A program made the position numbers and the translations under genes. A stretch of DNA of 64,000 nt from Dehalobacter alkaniphilus. GTDB taxonomy: Bacteria > Bacillota > Desulfitobacteriia > Desulfitobacteriales > Syntrophobotulaceae. The notes under the pieces are model-generated. The model had not been told where the DNA came from and ran no database searches. It was given only the letters and a program-made list of their open reading frames with translations. The stretch lies in contig CP148031.1 in assembly GCA_040500365.1 (NCBI GenBank), positions 496,001 through 560,000 of the forward strand, given 5' to 3'. This document shows positions 17,848-26,543 of the stretch, piece by piece; position 1 is the first letter of the stretch; each line of letters opens with the position of its first letter.

Positions 17848-17908
17848 GTTTAAGACGGTTTTACATAAAACGAAGCAGCGAATATTCGTAATAAGTCATG
17901 CCCCCATT

Positions 17909-20900
17909 TTATTTGATCACAATCCTGGATTGGCTGCCGCTTGTGTAAACAATACTGTTCTTAATGTTGCTCAAAACGGGTGCTTCGCAGTTGAATTCAC
18001 CAGGTGAGATGACTCGTGCCAGATAAGTAATCGTGCCTTTGTCCTTGCCGACGTGGAAGACCAGCTTTTGTCCATTGACTTCTGTCGGATAATCCCAGTG
18101 ATTTTTGGCAGTTGGGTCTTCATTGTAATTTTCGGGACGTGGGATAAGAGCAAGACCGGCAGGAAGCACATCCACAATTTCATAAAGCCCCTGGGGCGCT
18201 TTATCGCCGATGTTATAGCTTAACACGACCTGGACGAGGTTCTGGCGATTGAAGGTATTTGTCTCCGTACTGCCGACGCGGTAGGTACGACTGATGTCAA
18301 GATCGGTATTTTCTGATCCTTCTCCGGACTGAATCGGAACGTTGTAGTAGCTCACCATGCCAACCTTGCCTTTGATCCTGGTGAATGATATCTCCGTCAA
18401 ATCCTCAGGAAGAATGGTCAGTTTAAAGAAGTTCATATTTTTTAAGATTTTGGTCTCTTTTTTTCCGTTTAGTTCATAGGTAAAGCTTACCGGCGAAGAG
18501 GCCATATACTGAAGGTTATAGCGGAGTATTTCCAGCTGCTCGAGCGTATTCAAAATATCTTTGCCAGGATTCTCAAGCAGGTACTGGTAAAGCTTGTTTT
18601 TCTCCGGCTGGTCCAGGCGCGCTGCCAGAAGTGCCATCCGGGTTGTAGCCAGAATAATATCATCCTGATCGCTTCCTACGTTGATTCGCAGCACAGAACC
18701 GAGGTCTTTCTGATAAGTGCTGAGAAGTTCCTGATAAACCTGCTTGGCGTAGGCTCCATCTCCGGTTTCCAGCAGAGCCAGAGCCAGGTTGATCTTTTCT
18801 TCCGCAGACAGATCTTCCTTCTGCATATAGCTGTCAATTTGCAGAAGAACAGGCTCTCCCAGGGAAGCGAGCCCGAGAAGAATCATACTTTCATCGTCTG
18901 CTGCAGGTGTCTGACTTCCCTGATTCCCTTGATCTCCCTCTTTTCCTGATTCTCCTGCGTCTTCAGCTTCCAGAATTCTGTAAAAATAGCGGATTAAGGC
19001 CTGATCATCAAAGACACCTGGGGCAGCGGAAGCGACCATTGCGGACAAGGCCGGATCACTTTCTCCATAAGAAAGGATGCTGATTCCACCGTCGAACCGC
19101 TGGTAAAGGAGCAGAGAATCCCGATCCCCCCTATCTCCAACTAAAGGGATATTAGATTCGGGACTGTCGGAGAAATACTTTTCCAAAAGCCTGGCGGCTT
19201 CCTGGGCGGCAAGCTTTTGCTCGAGGCGGCTTCCATTATTCCAGATCAGCTGGTAAAGACCCCGGAGGTACTGGCTCTTCTCAGAATCACTGAAGATCAC
19301 TGTCGTTGGTTCTTCAGAAGAACCCTTGAGTCCCTGGCCTTCCGTTAAAAGATTTCGGTCCGATACAATCCTTTGCTGAAACGATTTCACTGCGGTAAAT
19401 TCCTTGGTCAGTGTGTCAGTAAGGCCATTCTGACTGCCGGATACGGTCAGACGGTAAGTACCTGCTTCGAGGGCCGGCAGCTTCCAATCTGCAGCAGAAA
19501 ATGCTGTATCGCTTTGACGCCAGGTCTGTTCCTTCCCGCTGGGACTGGTTAGTTTCATGGTATAAGAAACATTTTGGTTGCTTTTGAGTTTTTCACCATA
19601 AGAGCGTGTAAGGACGACTGGAGAGTCTCCAGTGAGATAATGGCTGTTCAGTGTCACTTCGACAAAGAACGGCAGACGTACCGGAAGCTGCGAGGTACCG
19701 CTGCCAGCCTGAAGATTCTGAGTAAAAGCCTGGTAGGTAACCCGCCAGGATGTCAGATTGTCCGGCAGGGTAAAGTCCATTGAGGCATTCCCGTCACTGT
19801 CGGTTTGCAGCGTGGTGAAGAGTACGGTATCCCGAAAATCACTGCGTCCCGAACCGCCCTCCCCGCCAGACTCGGCAAAACCATAAAAACCAGGGTGATA
19901 ATGGGACTTTCTGGTTATCAGTGTCAGATACTGATTATCGCCATAGAGGCTGTTCAAAAGATCCACACTCTGGTTTTGCAGGCTGAATAAGGCTTCATCA
20001 ACAAGATTCAGATTGATCTGGGCCCTTTTAACAGGGGCATTGTTGCTGTCGGTCACCTTAAGGCTTAAGTGAACTTTATCGCCGGGCCGATATTCAGTCT
20101 TATCTGATTGTACCGCGACATTCAGTTTTTTTGTTTGACTTGCAAACGATATCATGACGCTGCTCGCTTCATAGTAGCTGTTCCCGTCGAAGTAGACCCC
20201 GCCTACGGTAACATTCGGAATGTATGAATCGGTAAACAAAAAGCTGTACTTAGGGGTGGTGCTTACCTGGTAGGCATCAATGACTTTTTGACCGTGGTAG
20301 AATAAAATATTTCTTCCGGCAGGATTTAAAACTTGGCTATTGACCATCATGGACACCTGAACTTGGTCCCCAGGATTATAACCGTCAATACCAGGTGTTC
20401 CCTGCAGGAAGTAATAAGCGTTATCCGGCTGAGGATCCTGTTTGCTGATAGTTAATTGTCTTGTAAAGGATCGGCCGTCACTGTCCTGTGCTGTAAGATA
20501 GAGATTGTAGGATTCCTTCGGATCAATTTGACCTGTATATTTCAGCGCTCCGTCAGAAGCTGTTGTTAGTGCAAACTCACTGACCAGTTTTGTGGCATAG
20601 TCATAATTATAAGATTTGACTACTTTTTTACTGATGAAATCATAGTACTGACCTGTTTCGGTTCTTGTAACGACTTCCTGGTAGAGCTTAGCTTTCACCG
20701 GGGCATTGGCAACCGGCCCCTGAAGATAGTTCTCTTCAGAAGCAAATTCTCCATTGTTTAGCTTGGTCAAATCAACAGATGATAATTTGGCGGAGAGGGC
20801 ATAGGTATCTTTCTGGCGGATCGCTTGGCCGTTGATGTAGACTTTGCTCTTAAAGACAAGCAATTCAGCGTAATTGTAGATTTCACCTGCTTCGGGAAGG

Positions 20901-22876
20901 GTGGCGTTGGCCGCACATGTCTGGAAATCATAGTCCGTATAATTCTCTGCGTGAGCCTTGCCGGTATAGGAAAGTACCGCCGTTCCTTTGGCATCGGTAG
21001 TCAGGTCACCTTCCTGATCAGACAAAAAGTAGTGCAAAGACAGACTTGGGACAGGCGTGCTTTCAAAGAAGGCGGCTGAGAACCGAAAATTCACCTTCTC
21101 TCCAGCGAAGATTGCTTTCTTATCTTGAGCCAATGTTACTTGATAGGCCGGTTTTTGGTAGTTTTCCACGGAAAAGCTTCGTGAGAGCAGCTGAACATCG
21201 CCAGATTTAACCTGCAGTTCATAGTAACCGGGTTTTAGAACGGGAAGTTTGATTTGACCCTGAAAACAATCATCTTTTACTGCGGTCTCCTGGGTCAGGA
21301 CCGGAGAAATCTCACCCCCAGGGTAGTAGGCGCCGTCATAACCATACACTTCAATCGTGAGATCACGAAGCGGTTCAATCCGGCTGCCCTGCGCACTGTT
21401 CCCGGACCGCGGTGCAGAGATTCCCCAGAAGTTCAACGTATCCCCAGGCTTATAAAGTGCTCGGTCCAAATAGAGATACTTCCAGTAATCCGACGGATTG
21501 ATCTGGCCGGTGTTACTTTCTTCATACCAGGCCTCTATAGGGACAAGGATTTCTTTGCCTCCCTGCCGGATCCAGGCATAGCTTCTCTGCTCGCCGGACA
21601 GCTTTTGCTTGATCAGAACCGTACCGGATTTATCCGTATTGGCAGTAATCTTCTTATTTTCAAGACTGACAGTGGCTTCAGCAACGGATGTTTTGGTCTG
21701 CAGGTCATTAACCCAAAAGAGGCTTTCATCCTGTCCCTGGGCAAGGTAGACGGCAAGATCGGTTACCTGGAACCAGACTTGCCTGACGGATTCGTCTGCC
21801 TGGAATTCTGCGGAATAGTACCCTGCTTCAAGCGTTTCTGGTAGCATGATGTATTGATTGTAAGGGTCTGTCTTCAGAAATTCGGTGTCATATTCAGCCA
21901 GTATGTAGGCTGACGGTAATTTTTCGAGATAATGGTTCCAGGTATAGTAGGACCAATCAGGCAGCACATCCCGTTTCGAGAGAGAGGCTTGAAAGATTTG
22001 GTGATCCGGATAGCGGTAAAGGTTGATATGAAGCGGAGGCGTGTCTATGATTTGACCTCCCGAATACGTATTGTTGGTGAAATATACGGAAAATGCAGGC
22101 TGCTCACTGGTGCTGAATTCGGTCAGACTTGTGTTCAGATCAAACGTAAAAGGAGGATTGTTCTGTTCAACCGTCCCGGTCTCAAAGCTGAAACGATAGT
22201 CTTCGAACAGGGTTTCCGTCGTACCGGGGAGTACAAAGCCTTTTTTGAGCGTGACCGTATAGACGGTGGCCGGTTGCAGTGCTTCCGGCGTAAATACCAG
22301 AGTTTTTTTGTGCTTTTCGAAAGCCCCCTTCACCTCGGGTGAGATACTGAAATAATCCTTCAGGCTGCTAATTTCATAGTTGTCGGAAGAGAAAGTCAAT
22401 TCAATTCCTGTGTCTACCGGAACAGAGGTGCTTTTATCTCCGGGAAGGGAACGAAGCACCTGAAAGGCTGCTTTGGTCTGGAAGGCCCAGCTGAGGTTTT
22501 CCTTTCCCGATGCTTCCGGATCAAAGGCCAGACGATAAATCGTATTCGGTGCTAATTCTTCCTCGGGAATAATTTTATAGCTCTTGCCGTTATTCTGTTT
22601 ATCCAAGGTGTAGGAAAATTTCGGACGAAGTTTGAGCGATGCCTTCACTGTTTTTTCAGTCAGGCTTTCTTTGCTGGTCAGTAAAAAGGTCGTCGTGGTA
22701 TCAACCCCGAGCTGATCCAAGTCAACTGCTTTAATGGCGATATCCGAAGCCAAAACTGTCCTGTCAGTCAGATGGAAAAAGTCAAATCCGTAAAAAATGC
22801 TGATAGCCATTACAAGAACTAAGGCGATGCCGATTGAATTTTTCCAACTCATCAAGTTCCTGAAATTCTTCGCCAT
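17909..22876 (-). CDS. Alpha-2-macroglobulin-like envelope protein
   Basis: 1655 residues. An N-terminal signal anchor (about 13-32, no lipobox) is followed by Ig-like domains (for example the Big_5-like block near 130-225). The macroglobulin MG2 motif LDRALYKPGDTLNFWG is near residue 465, and the characteristic A2M block with LFTTLQTDSDG and LPDNLTSWRVTYQAFT near 1010-1050. A helical-toroid-like region and a C-terminal receptor-like region follow. I see no CxEQ thioester motif, so it belongs with non-thioester YfaS-like bacterial A2Ms. These are periplasmic or surface protease traps in other bacteria. No pbpC neighbour; the Memo lipoprotein is the likely operon partner. Confidence 0.9.
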   Translation of the reverse strand: MAKNFRNLMSWKNSIGIALVLVMAISIFYGFDFFHLTDRTVLASDIAIKAVDLDQLGVDTTTTFLLTSKESLTEKTVKASLKLRPKFSYTLDKQNNGKSYKIIPEEELAPNTIYRLAFDPEASGKENLSWAFQTKAAFQVLRSLPGDKSTSVPVDTGIELTFSSDNYEISSLKDYFSISPEVKGAFEKHKKTLVFTPEALQPATVYTVTLKKGFVLPGTTETLFEDYRFSFETGTVEQNNPPFTFDLNTSLTEFSTSEQPAFSVYFTNNTYSGGQIIDTPPLHINLYRYPDHQIFQASLSKRDVLPDWSYYTWNHYLEKLPSAYILAEYDTEFLKTDPYNQYIMLPETLEAGYYSAEFQADESVRQVWFQVTDLAVYLAQGQDESLFWVNDLQTKTSVAEATVSLENKKITANTDKSGTVLIKQKLSGEQRSYAWIRQGGKEILVPIEAWYEESNTGQINPSDYWKYLYLDRALYKPGDTLNFWGISAPRSGNSAQGSRIEPLRDLTIEVYGYDGAYYPGGEISPVLTQETAVKDDCFQGQIKLPVLKPGYYELQVKSGDVQLLSRSFSVENYQKPAYQVTLAQDKKAIFAGEKVNFRFSAAFFESTPVPSLSLHYFLSDQEGDLTTDAKGTAVLSYTGKAHAENYTDYDFQTCAANATLPEAGEIYNYAELLVFKSKVYINGQAIRQKDTYALSAKLSSVDLTKLNNGEFASEENYLQGPVANAPVKAKLYQEVVTRTETGQYYDFISKKVVKSYNYDYATKLVSEFALTTASDGALKYTGQIDPKESYNLYLTAQDSDGRSFTRQLTISKQDPQPDNAYYFLQGTPGIDGYNPGDQVQVSMMVNSQVLNPAGRNILFYHGQKVIDAYQVSTTPKYSFLFTDSYIPNVTVGGVYFDGNSYYEASSVMISFASQTKKLNVAVQSDKTEYRPGDKVHLSLKVTDSNNAPVKRAQINLNLVDEALFSLQNQSVDLLNSLYGDNQYLTLITRKSHYHPGFYGFAESGGEGGSGRSDFRDTVLFTTLQTDSDGNASMDFTLPDNLTSWRVTYQAFTQNLQAGSGTSQLPVRLPFFVEVTLNSHYLTGDSPVVLTRSYGEKLKSNQNVSYTMKLTSPSGKEQTWRQSDTAFSAADWKLPALEAGTYRLTVSGSQNGLTDTLTKEFTAVKSFQQRIVSDRNLLTEGQGLKGSSEEPTTVIFSDSEKSQYLRGLYQLIWNNGSRLEQKLAAQEAARLLEKYFSDSPESNIPLVGDRGDRDSLLLYQRFDGGISILSYGESDPALSAMVASAAPGVFDDQALIRYFYRILEAEDAGESGKEGDQGNQGSQTPAADDESMILLGLASLGEPVLLQIDSYMQKEDLSAEEKINLALALLETGDGAYAKQVYQELLSTYQKDLGSVLRINVGSDQDDIILATTRMALLAARLDQPEKNKLYQYLLENPGKDILNTLEQLEILRYNLQYMASSPVSFTYELNGKKETKILKNMNFFKLTILPEDLTEISFTRIKGKVGMVSYYNVPIQSGEGSENTDLDISRTYRVGSTETNTFNRQNLVQVVLSYNIGDKAPQGLYEIVDVLPAGLALIPRPENYNEDPTAKNHWDYPTEVNGQKLVFHVGKDKGTITYLARVISPGEFNCEAPVLSNIKNSIVYTSGSQSRIVIK

Positions 22877-22928
22877 GAATTAACCATCCTTTCGACACAA
22901 TACGATGGTATTGTCAGTTTAATATCCT

Positions 22929-22991
22929 ATTAGAAGTATCTGATAACAGATTAGAAGTGTTTAACAACATATTAGACGTAATTAATCGATA
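22929..22991. repeat. Three 21-bp phased direct repeats upstream of A2M gene
   Basis: ATTAGAAGT occurs at 22929 and 22950 and as ATTAGACGT at 22971, exactly 21 bases apart; the first two full units agree at 16 of 21 positions. They lie 53-115 bases upstream of the A2M start, where an activator or repressor would bind. Nine-base repeats at two-turn spacing are the geometry used by LytTR-type regulators, though the sequence itself does not match their usual consensus. The rest of 22877-23224 shows no convincing gene; a 62-residue frame at 23021-23209 is unsupported. Confidence 0.6.
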
Positions 22992-23224
22992 ATTCTATAC
23001 ATCTGACAAATATCCTTTTTATGGATGCAGAACTCGTTGACGGATTTGCAGCTGCCTGTGCCGCTGCACGCCATACTATGTTTATGCAAGAACACTCTTT
23101 TTTAGACCACGCTCGTTTAGATTTGAGAAAAAAGAATTTTGGTTGTAGACTATTAAAGATAAAGGTCGAAAGGGTTGGAATGATTCTGGAGAAAACAGAT
23201 TGGGATTAGACCGGAGGAAGAAAT

Positions 23225-23605
23225 GTGGATTATTCGGATAAAGTTATTGAACATTTTATGTGCCCACAAAATGTGGGCAGCATGCCTGATGCAGATGGCG
23301 AAGGAATCTTTGGGGATGTGTCCTGCGGAGATTCACTGACGATCTATCTGAAAGTAAAGGATGGTATCCTGACGGATATCAGTTACCTGGTGTTTGGCTG
23401 TGCCGCGGCTGTAGCAGCAAGCAGCATGTTTACGGTTTTAGTCAAAGGGAGAAGTATTGAGGAGGCTTTAAACATAGGCGGCAGAGACGTTTTCGACGCG
23501 CTGGATGGCCTGCCGGCAAGTAAAGTCCATTGTTCCGTGCTGGGTCCCCAGGCCCTGAAAAAAGCTATCGAAGACTATGAATCCAAAAGAAAAGATCAGA
23601 GCTAA
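23225..23605 (+). CDS. NifU/IscU-like iron-sulfur scaffold protein
   Basis: 126 residues from GTG 23225 (ribosome binding site GGAGGAAG, 23214-23220). The N-terminal NifU/IscU fold has its three cluster-assembly cysteines: VSCGDS (about residue 34), FGCAAAVAASS (about 61) and KVHCSVLG (about 103). The middle motif carries Ala-Ala-Val after the Cys where Gly-Ala-Ile is common. It would assemble Fe-S clusters with a cysteine desulfurase, which is not in the window. Confidence 0.9.
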   Translation: MDYSDKVIEHFMCPQNVGSMPDADGEGIFGDVSCGDSLTIYLKVKDGILTDISYLVFGCAAAVAASSMFTVLVKGRSIEEALNIGGRDVFDALDGLPASKVHCSVLGPQALKKAIEDYESKRKDQS

Positions 23606-23752
23606 AAGTGTCGAAAATCTTGCCAAAATGGCAGAAATATGATGAAATTTTTGATTGTTTACGATATGATAATAAATAGTTTCAATAATAATGCCTGCAA
23701 TCATGATGTCTGCATCATATACAGAACGCCATAGGTGAAAGGATTTGAAAGT

Positions 23753-24943
23753 ATGAAGCTGTCCCAGCGCATTCTGGGCATGAAGCCGTCTGCTACGTTG
23801 GCTGTTGATGCCAAAGCCAAAGAACTAAAGAGTCAGGGGAAGAATGTTATTTCGTTTGGATCCGGGGAACCAGATTTCGTGTCCCCGCCGTCCGCTTTCA
23901 AGTATGCAGCGGAAGCGATGGAAAAAGGGAAAACTCATTACACATCAACACCTGGGATACCTGAGCTTCGTAAGGAAATTTGTACGTATTACCAAAAGGA
24001 ATTTGGTCTGGAATTTGATCCGGGACAGGTAGTTGTTGGCCCGGGAGCCAAACCTTGCATATATGAAGCGCTGGCAGCGATTGTTGATCCAGGGGATGAG
24101 ATTGTCCTGCTTGCGCCGGCTTGGGTAAGCTATATTGAACAGATCCATCTTGTAGATGGGAAATCGGTGATCGTGGAAACAGAAGATAGTGGTTTTGTAC
24201 CAAGATTGGACCGCGTGGAAGCCGCAATTACGGACAGAACTATCGCACTTTTGCTGAACTCCCCATCCAATCCGACAGGGGTCCTATTTGACGAGAAGAC
24301 CGTTAGAGGCCTTGCTGAGATCGCCCAGAAGCATGATCTCTGGCTGATTTGGGATGAGATTTATGAGAAGTTAGTTTACGGTCAGAACAAACATATTAAT
24401 CCGCTGCAGCTTATGCCGGAGCTGGCTTCCCGGACAATTATCATTAACGGGGTGAGCAAAGCCTATGCGATGACAGGCTGGCGGATCGGTTATTCGATTG
24501 CCCCTCTCGAGTTATCTTCCAAGATCAATTCATTTCAAAGCCATCTTACCTCCAATGCCTGCTCCATTGCCCAATGGGCCGCGGTCGGGGCGATGCGGGA
24601 AAGCAGGGAAGATGTGCTGAGAATGAAGGCAGCTTTTAGTGACAGACGGGATCTGATCTGCGGACTTTTGCGTGAAATGCCGCATATCTCCTTTCCGGAA
24701 CCAGAAGGTGCCTTTTATGTTTTTGTAAACATTAAGAACTGTATCGAAAGGTCCTTTGAAGGACAGAAGATCAAAGATGATATCGGATTCTGTAATAGGC
24801 TGCTTGATTCCGAACTGGTTGCCGTCGTACCCGGCAGTGCTTTCCTGGCGCCGGGATATTTACGGATATCCTATGCGAGTTCTCCGGAACAGATAACCGA
24901 AGGTATGAGAAGGCTGCATCGTTTTCTGGATAAGCTGAAATAA
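23753..24943 (+). CDS. PLP-dependent aspartate/aromatic aminotransferase
   Basis: 396 residues from ATG 23753 (AAAGGA at 23738-23743; a GTG at 23735 is less likely). Class I/II fold-type I aminotransferase of the aspartate I-gamma kind: FGSGEPDF, THYTSTPGIPELR, NSPSNPTG, the cofactor Asp-Tyr pair WDEIYEKLVYG, PLP Lys in NGVSKAYAMTGWRIGY, and the carboxylate Arg in YLRISYASS. Probably aspartate:2-oxoglutarate aminotransferase; specificity is not readable from sequence. Confidence 0.92.
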   Translation: MKLSQRILGMKPSATLAVDAKAKELKSQGKNVISFGSGEPDFVSPPSAFKYAAEAMEKGKTHYTSTPGIPELRKEICTYYQKEFGLEFDPGQVVVGPGAKPCIYEALAAIVDPGDEIVLLAPAWVSYIEQIHLVDGKSVIVETEDSGFVPRLDRVEAAITDRTIALLLNSPSNPTGVLFDEKTVRGLAEIAQKHDLWLIWDEIYEKLVYGQNKHINPLQLMPELASRTIIINGVSKAYAMTGWRIGYSIAPLELSSKINSFQSHLTSNACSIAQWAAVGAMRESREDVLRMKAAFSDRRDLICGLLREMPHISFPEPEGAFYVFVNIKNCIERSFEGQKIKDDIGFCNRLLDSELVAVVPGSAFLAPGYLRISYASSPEQITEGMRRLHRFLDKLK

Positions 24944-24959
24944 TAGTGAGGTGTTTTCT

Positions 24960-25204
24960 TTTTTGGGTGTCTGTAGCCTCGCACAGATACTCCGTTCACA
25001 CGTTTTCGCGGAGTAACAGTTCAGTGGACTGTTGCTGACAGGAATCCCACCTTACTGCAAGCCGTCGTTTCGGATGGCACAATGTCGTCAACCTCAGCTT
25101 AGCTCAAAAACATGCTGATAACAGTCTAAAGCTATTATCAGCGTCATATCGGTTTAGACTGACTCTTGTCTAGGGGTTTACCCCAACATTTGACATAGAG
25201 CCAC
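24960..25204 (+). ncRNA. Candidate structured non-coding RNA, class unknown
   Basis: This gene-free stretch is dense in base-pairing. TACTCCG (24988-24994) pairs with CGGAGTA (25009-25015), and AACAGTTC (25015-25022) with GGACTGTT (25026-25033). GCCGTC (25061-25066) pairs with GATGGC (25073-25078), and GCTGATAACAG (25114-25124) with CTATTATCAGC (25132-25142, one mismatch). Its loop AGTCTAAA (25123-25130) is fully complementary to TTTAGACT (25153-25160), forming a possible pseudoknot. A GGGG-TTTA-CCCC hairpin (25173-25184) follows, then the terminator. The + strand is assumed because the terminator would close the transcript. It matches no RNA class I recognise and lacks tmRNA, RNase P and SRP signatures. 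Confidence 0.5.
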
Positions 25205-25249
25205 AAAAAGATACTGCCAATAGTATAACACTATTAGCAGTATCTTTTT
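25205..25249. terminator. Bidirectional terminator between converging genes
   Basis: A 20-base near-perfect stem (25205-25224 with 25230-25249) with A-run on one side and T-run on the other works on both strands. It separates the aminotransferase side from the end of the hydrogenase operon. Confidence 0.92.
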
Positions 25250-25281
25250 AGATTTAAAGTTACGCTTGAAGCTCTTTATGC

Positions 25282-25782
25282 CTATTCGGCATGCGGAATA
25301 TCCAGGAAGCTGGATGCGGCATTGATCTGGGCGAATTCCTTGAACATTTGTTCCTTGAGTCGCGGGAAAACCGCCTTAATCTCCTCGGACAGGTCCATGC
25401 CCCATTCAAGACTCTTCGGCTGAACACCGTAGATCAGGGTTTGGGGAGTATTTCCCAGAATGTCCGCCAGTGCAAGAACTTCCAGAATGCCCACCTGATG
25501 AAACGATACTTGGTACTTCTCCGGGAAAACCCGGATATCTTCCGGACAGAACCGGAAGACACTGCCAGGCTCTGTCTGGGCATTGATCGCATCCACGATG
25601 ATCAGAAAATCAATTTCCTTGATCAGATGGACCAGTTCCAGACCGGCTGTTCCGCCTTCCAGCAGCTCGACATTGTCAGGAAGTTCTTCAGGCTTAAATT
25701 CATTTAAAAACTGAACGCCTAAGCCTTCGTCACTTAGTAAAACGTTCCCTACGCCCATCAGCATAATTTTTGGTGGAGTCAT
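25282..25782 (-). CDS. hyaD: Hydrogenase maturation endopeptidase
   Basis: 166 residues; ribosome binding site AGGAAAGG upstream of ATG 25782. HyaD/HybD family (peptidase M52): MLMGVGNVLLSDEGLGV with the nickel-sensing Glu, IIVDAINAQ with the Asp, and SFHQVGILEVLAL with the His. It checks nickel insertion and clips the C-terminal tail of the large subunit just upstream. Symbol by family; HupD or HybD would be equivalent names. Confidence 0.92.
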   Translation of the reverse strand: MTPPKIMLMGVGNVLLSDEGLGVQFLNEFKPEELPDNVELLEGGTAGLELVHLIKEIDFLIIVDAINAQTEPGSVFRFCPEDIRVFPEKYQVSFHQVGILEVLALADILGNTPQTLIYGVQPKSLEWGMDLSEEIKAVFPRLKEQMFKEFAQINAASSFLDIPHAE

Positions 25783-25812
25783 ACCGTGAAGTCCTTTCCT
25801 AAAAAGTTTCGT

Positions 25813-25851
25813 AAAGTAAAGCTAGTAATACGATGATACTAGCTTTACTTT
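25813..25851 (-). other. Intercistronic 15-bp hairpin in hydrogenase operon
   Basis: A perfect 15-base inverted repeat (25813-25827 with 25837-25851, 9-base loop) lies between the cytochrome b gene and the protease gene. On the coding strand there is no following T-run, so it is more likely an mRNA stabiliser or a partial attenuator that lowers protease expression than a full terminator. Confidence 0.6.
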
Positions 25852-25899
25852 TAATATTATACGCAATATGATTGAATTAAATTTTTCAGCCTGTAAATA

Positions 25900-26523
25900 T
25901 CAGCTTTTTATGACCGATTGATTTGCTTTGTTAGCGCCACCCTTTTCTTTCTTACCGGTTTTACCGAAGAACATCAGAAAAAACGCATCCTTAGCTTCAG
26001 TAAAGACAAGGTAAACATGAACAAAGATGATCGCAATAAACAACCACATCACAACATAGTGAATCCCTCTGACTGCAGCCAGGCTGCCAAGTGCTTGAGC
26101 AGCTCCTGAGAACTTCATCGGCAGATATAGAATGATCCCGGTGATGGCCTGAAAGACAGCCAGGACTGGTAATGCAATATAGGCACATTTCTGCAGTCCG
26201 TTGTACTTGTTGGTCTTTGGATGTTCCTTGCTGATAAACAGATAATATTTAATCTGGGGGATAAAGGTCTTCAGATCTAGCTTGTTCAGGAAAAACTCCT
26301 TATAATCTTTATTTTTCCCGAAAAAGGAGACATAGAAACGTACAACCCCATTGATCACCAGAATGTACATAAAGATAAAGTGGAGATTTCTGGCGGCATT
26401 CATATTGGCTCCCTGGAAAGGAGCATGGATGATAAAACCGGTCGAGATCAGGACCGCAAAGGTGATTAAGTTTATCCAGTGAGAGATTCGCTGGATAAGC
26501 GGATGATCAGATGCTTTAGCCAT
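25900..26523 (-). CDS. hyaC: [NiFe]-hydrogenase cytochrome b subunit
   Basis: 207 residues from ATG 26523 (GAGAGGG upstream); the open extension into the large-subunit gene is rejected. Four membrane segments with haem-ligand-type histidines: HPLIQRISHWIN near the N-terminus, RNLHFIFMY, RGIHYVVMW and IIFVHVYLVF. The family anchors periplasmic uptake hydrogenases and passes electrons to menaquinone. It follows the large subunit by 20 bases. Confidence 0.92.
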   Translation of the reverse strand: MAKASDHPLIQRISHWINLITFAVLISTGFIIHAPFQGANMNAARNLHFIFMYILVINGVVRFYVSFFGKNKDYKEFFLNKLDLKTFIPQIKYYLFISKEHPKTNKYNGLQKCAYIALPVLAVFQAITGIILYLPMKFSGAAQALGSLAAVRGIHYVVMWLFIAIIFVHVYLVFTEAKDAFFLMFFGKTGKKEKGGANKANQSVIKS

Positions 26524-26543
26524 TTTTCGTTCCCTCTCTTTCC

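Noticed and set aside
21560..21620. Thioester motif in the A2M protein (GEQ near the SGEQRSY segment)
   Set aside because: The Cys required for a CxEQ thioester is absent and the position is N-terminal of the expected domain.
21254..21844. 196-residue antisense frame inside the A2M gene
   Set aside because: Antisense shadow of a long GC-structured gene; no initiation signal.
23021..23209. 62-residue frame upstream of the NifU-like gene
   Set aside because: No ribosome binding site and no recognisable protein character; it ends just before the real GTG start.
24960..25204. Known RNA classes (tmRNA, RNase P, SRP RNA, 6S RNA, cobalamin riboswitch) for the structured segment
   Set aside because: None of their invariant sequence blocks could be found on either strand, and the fold is not a single rod as in 6S RNA.
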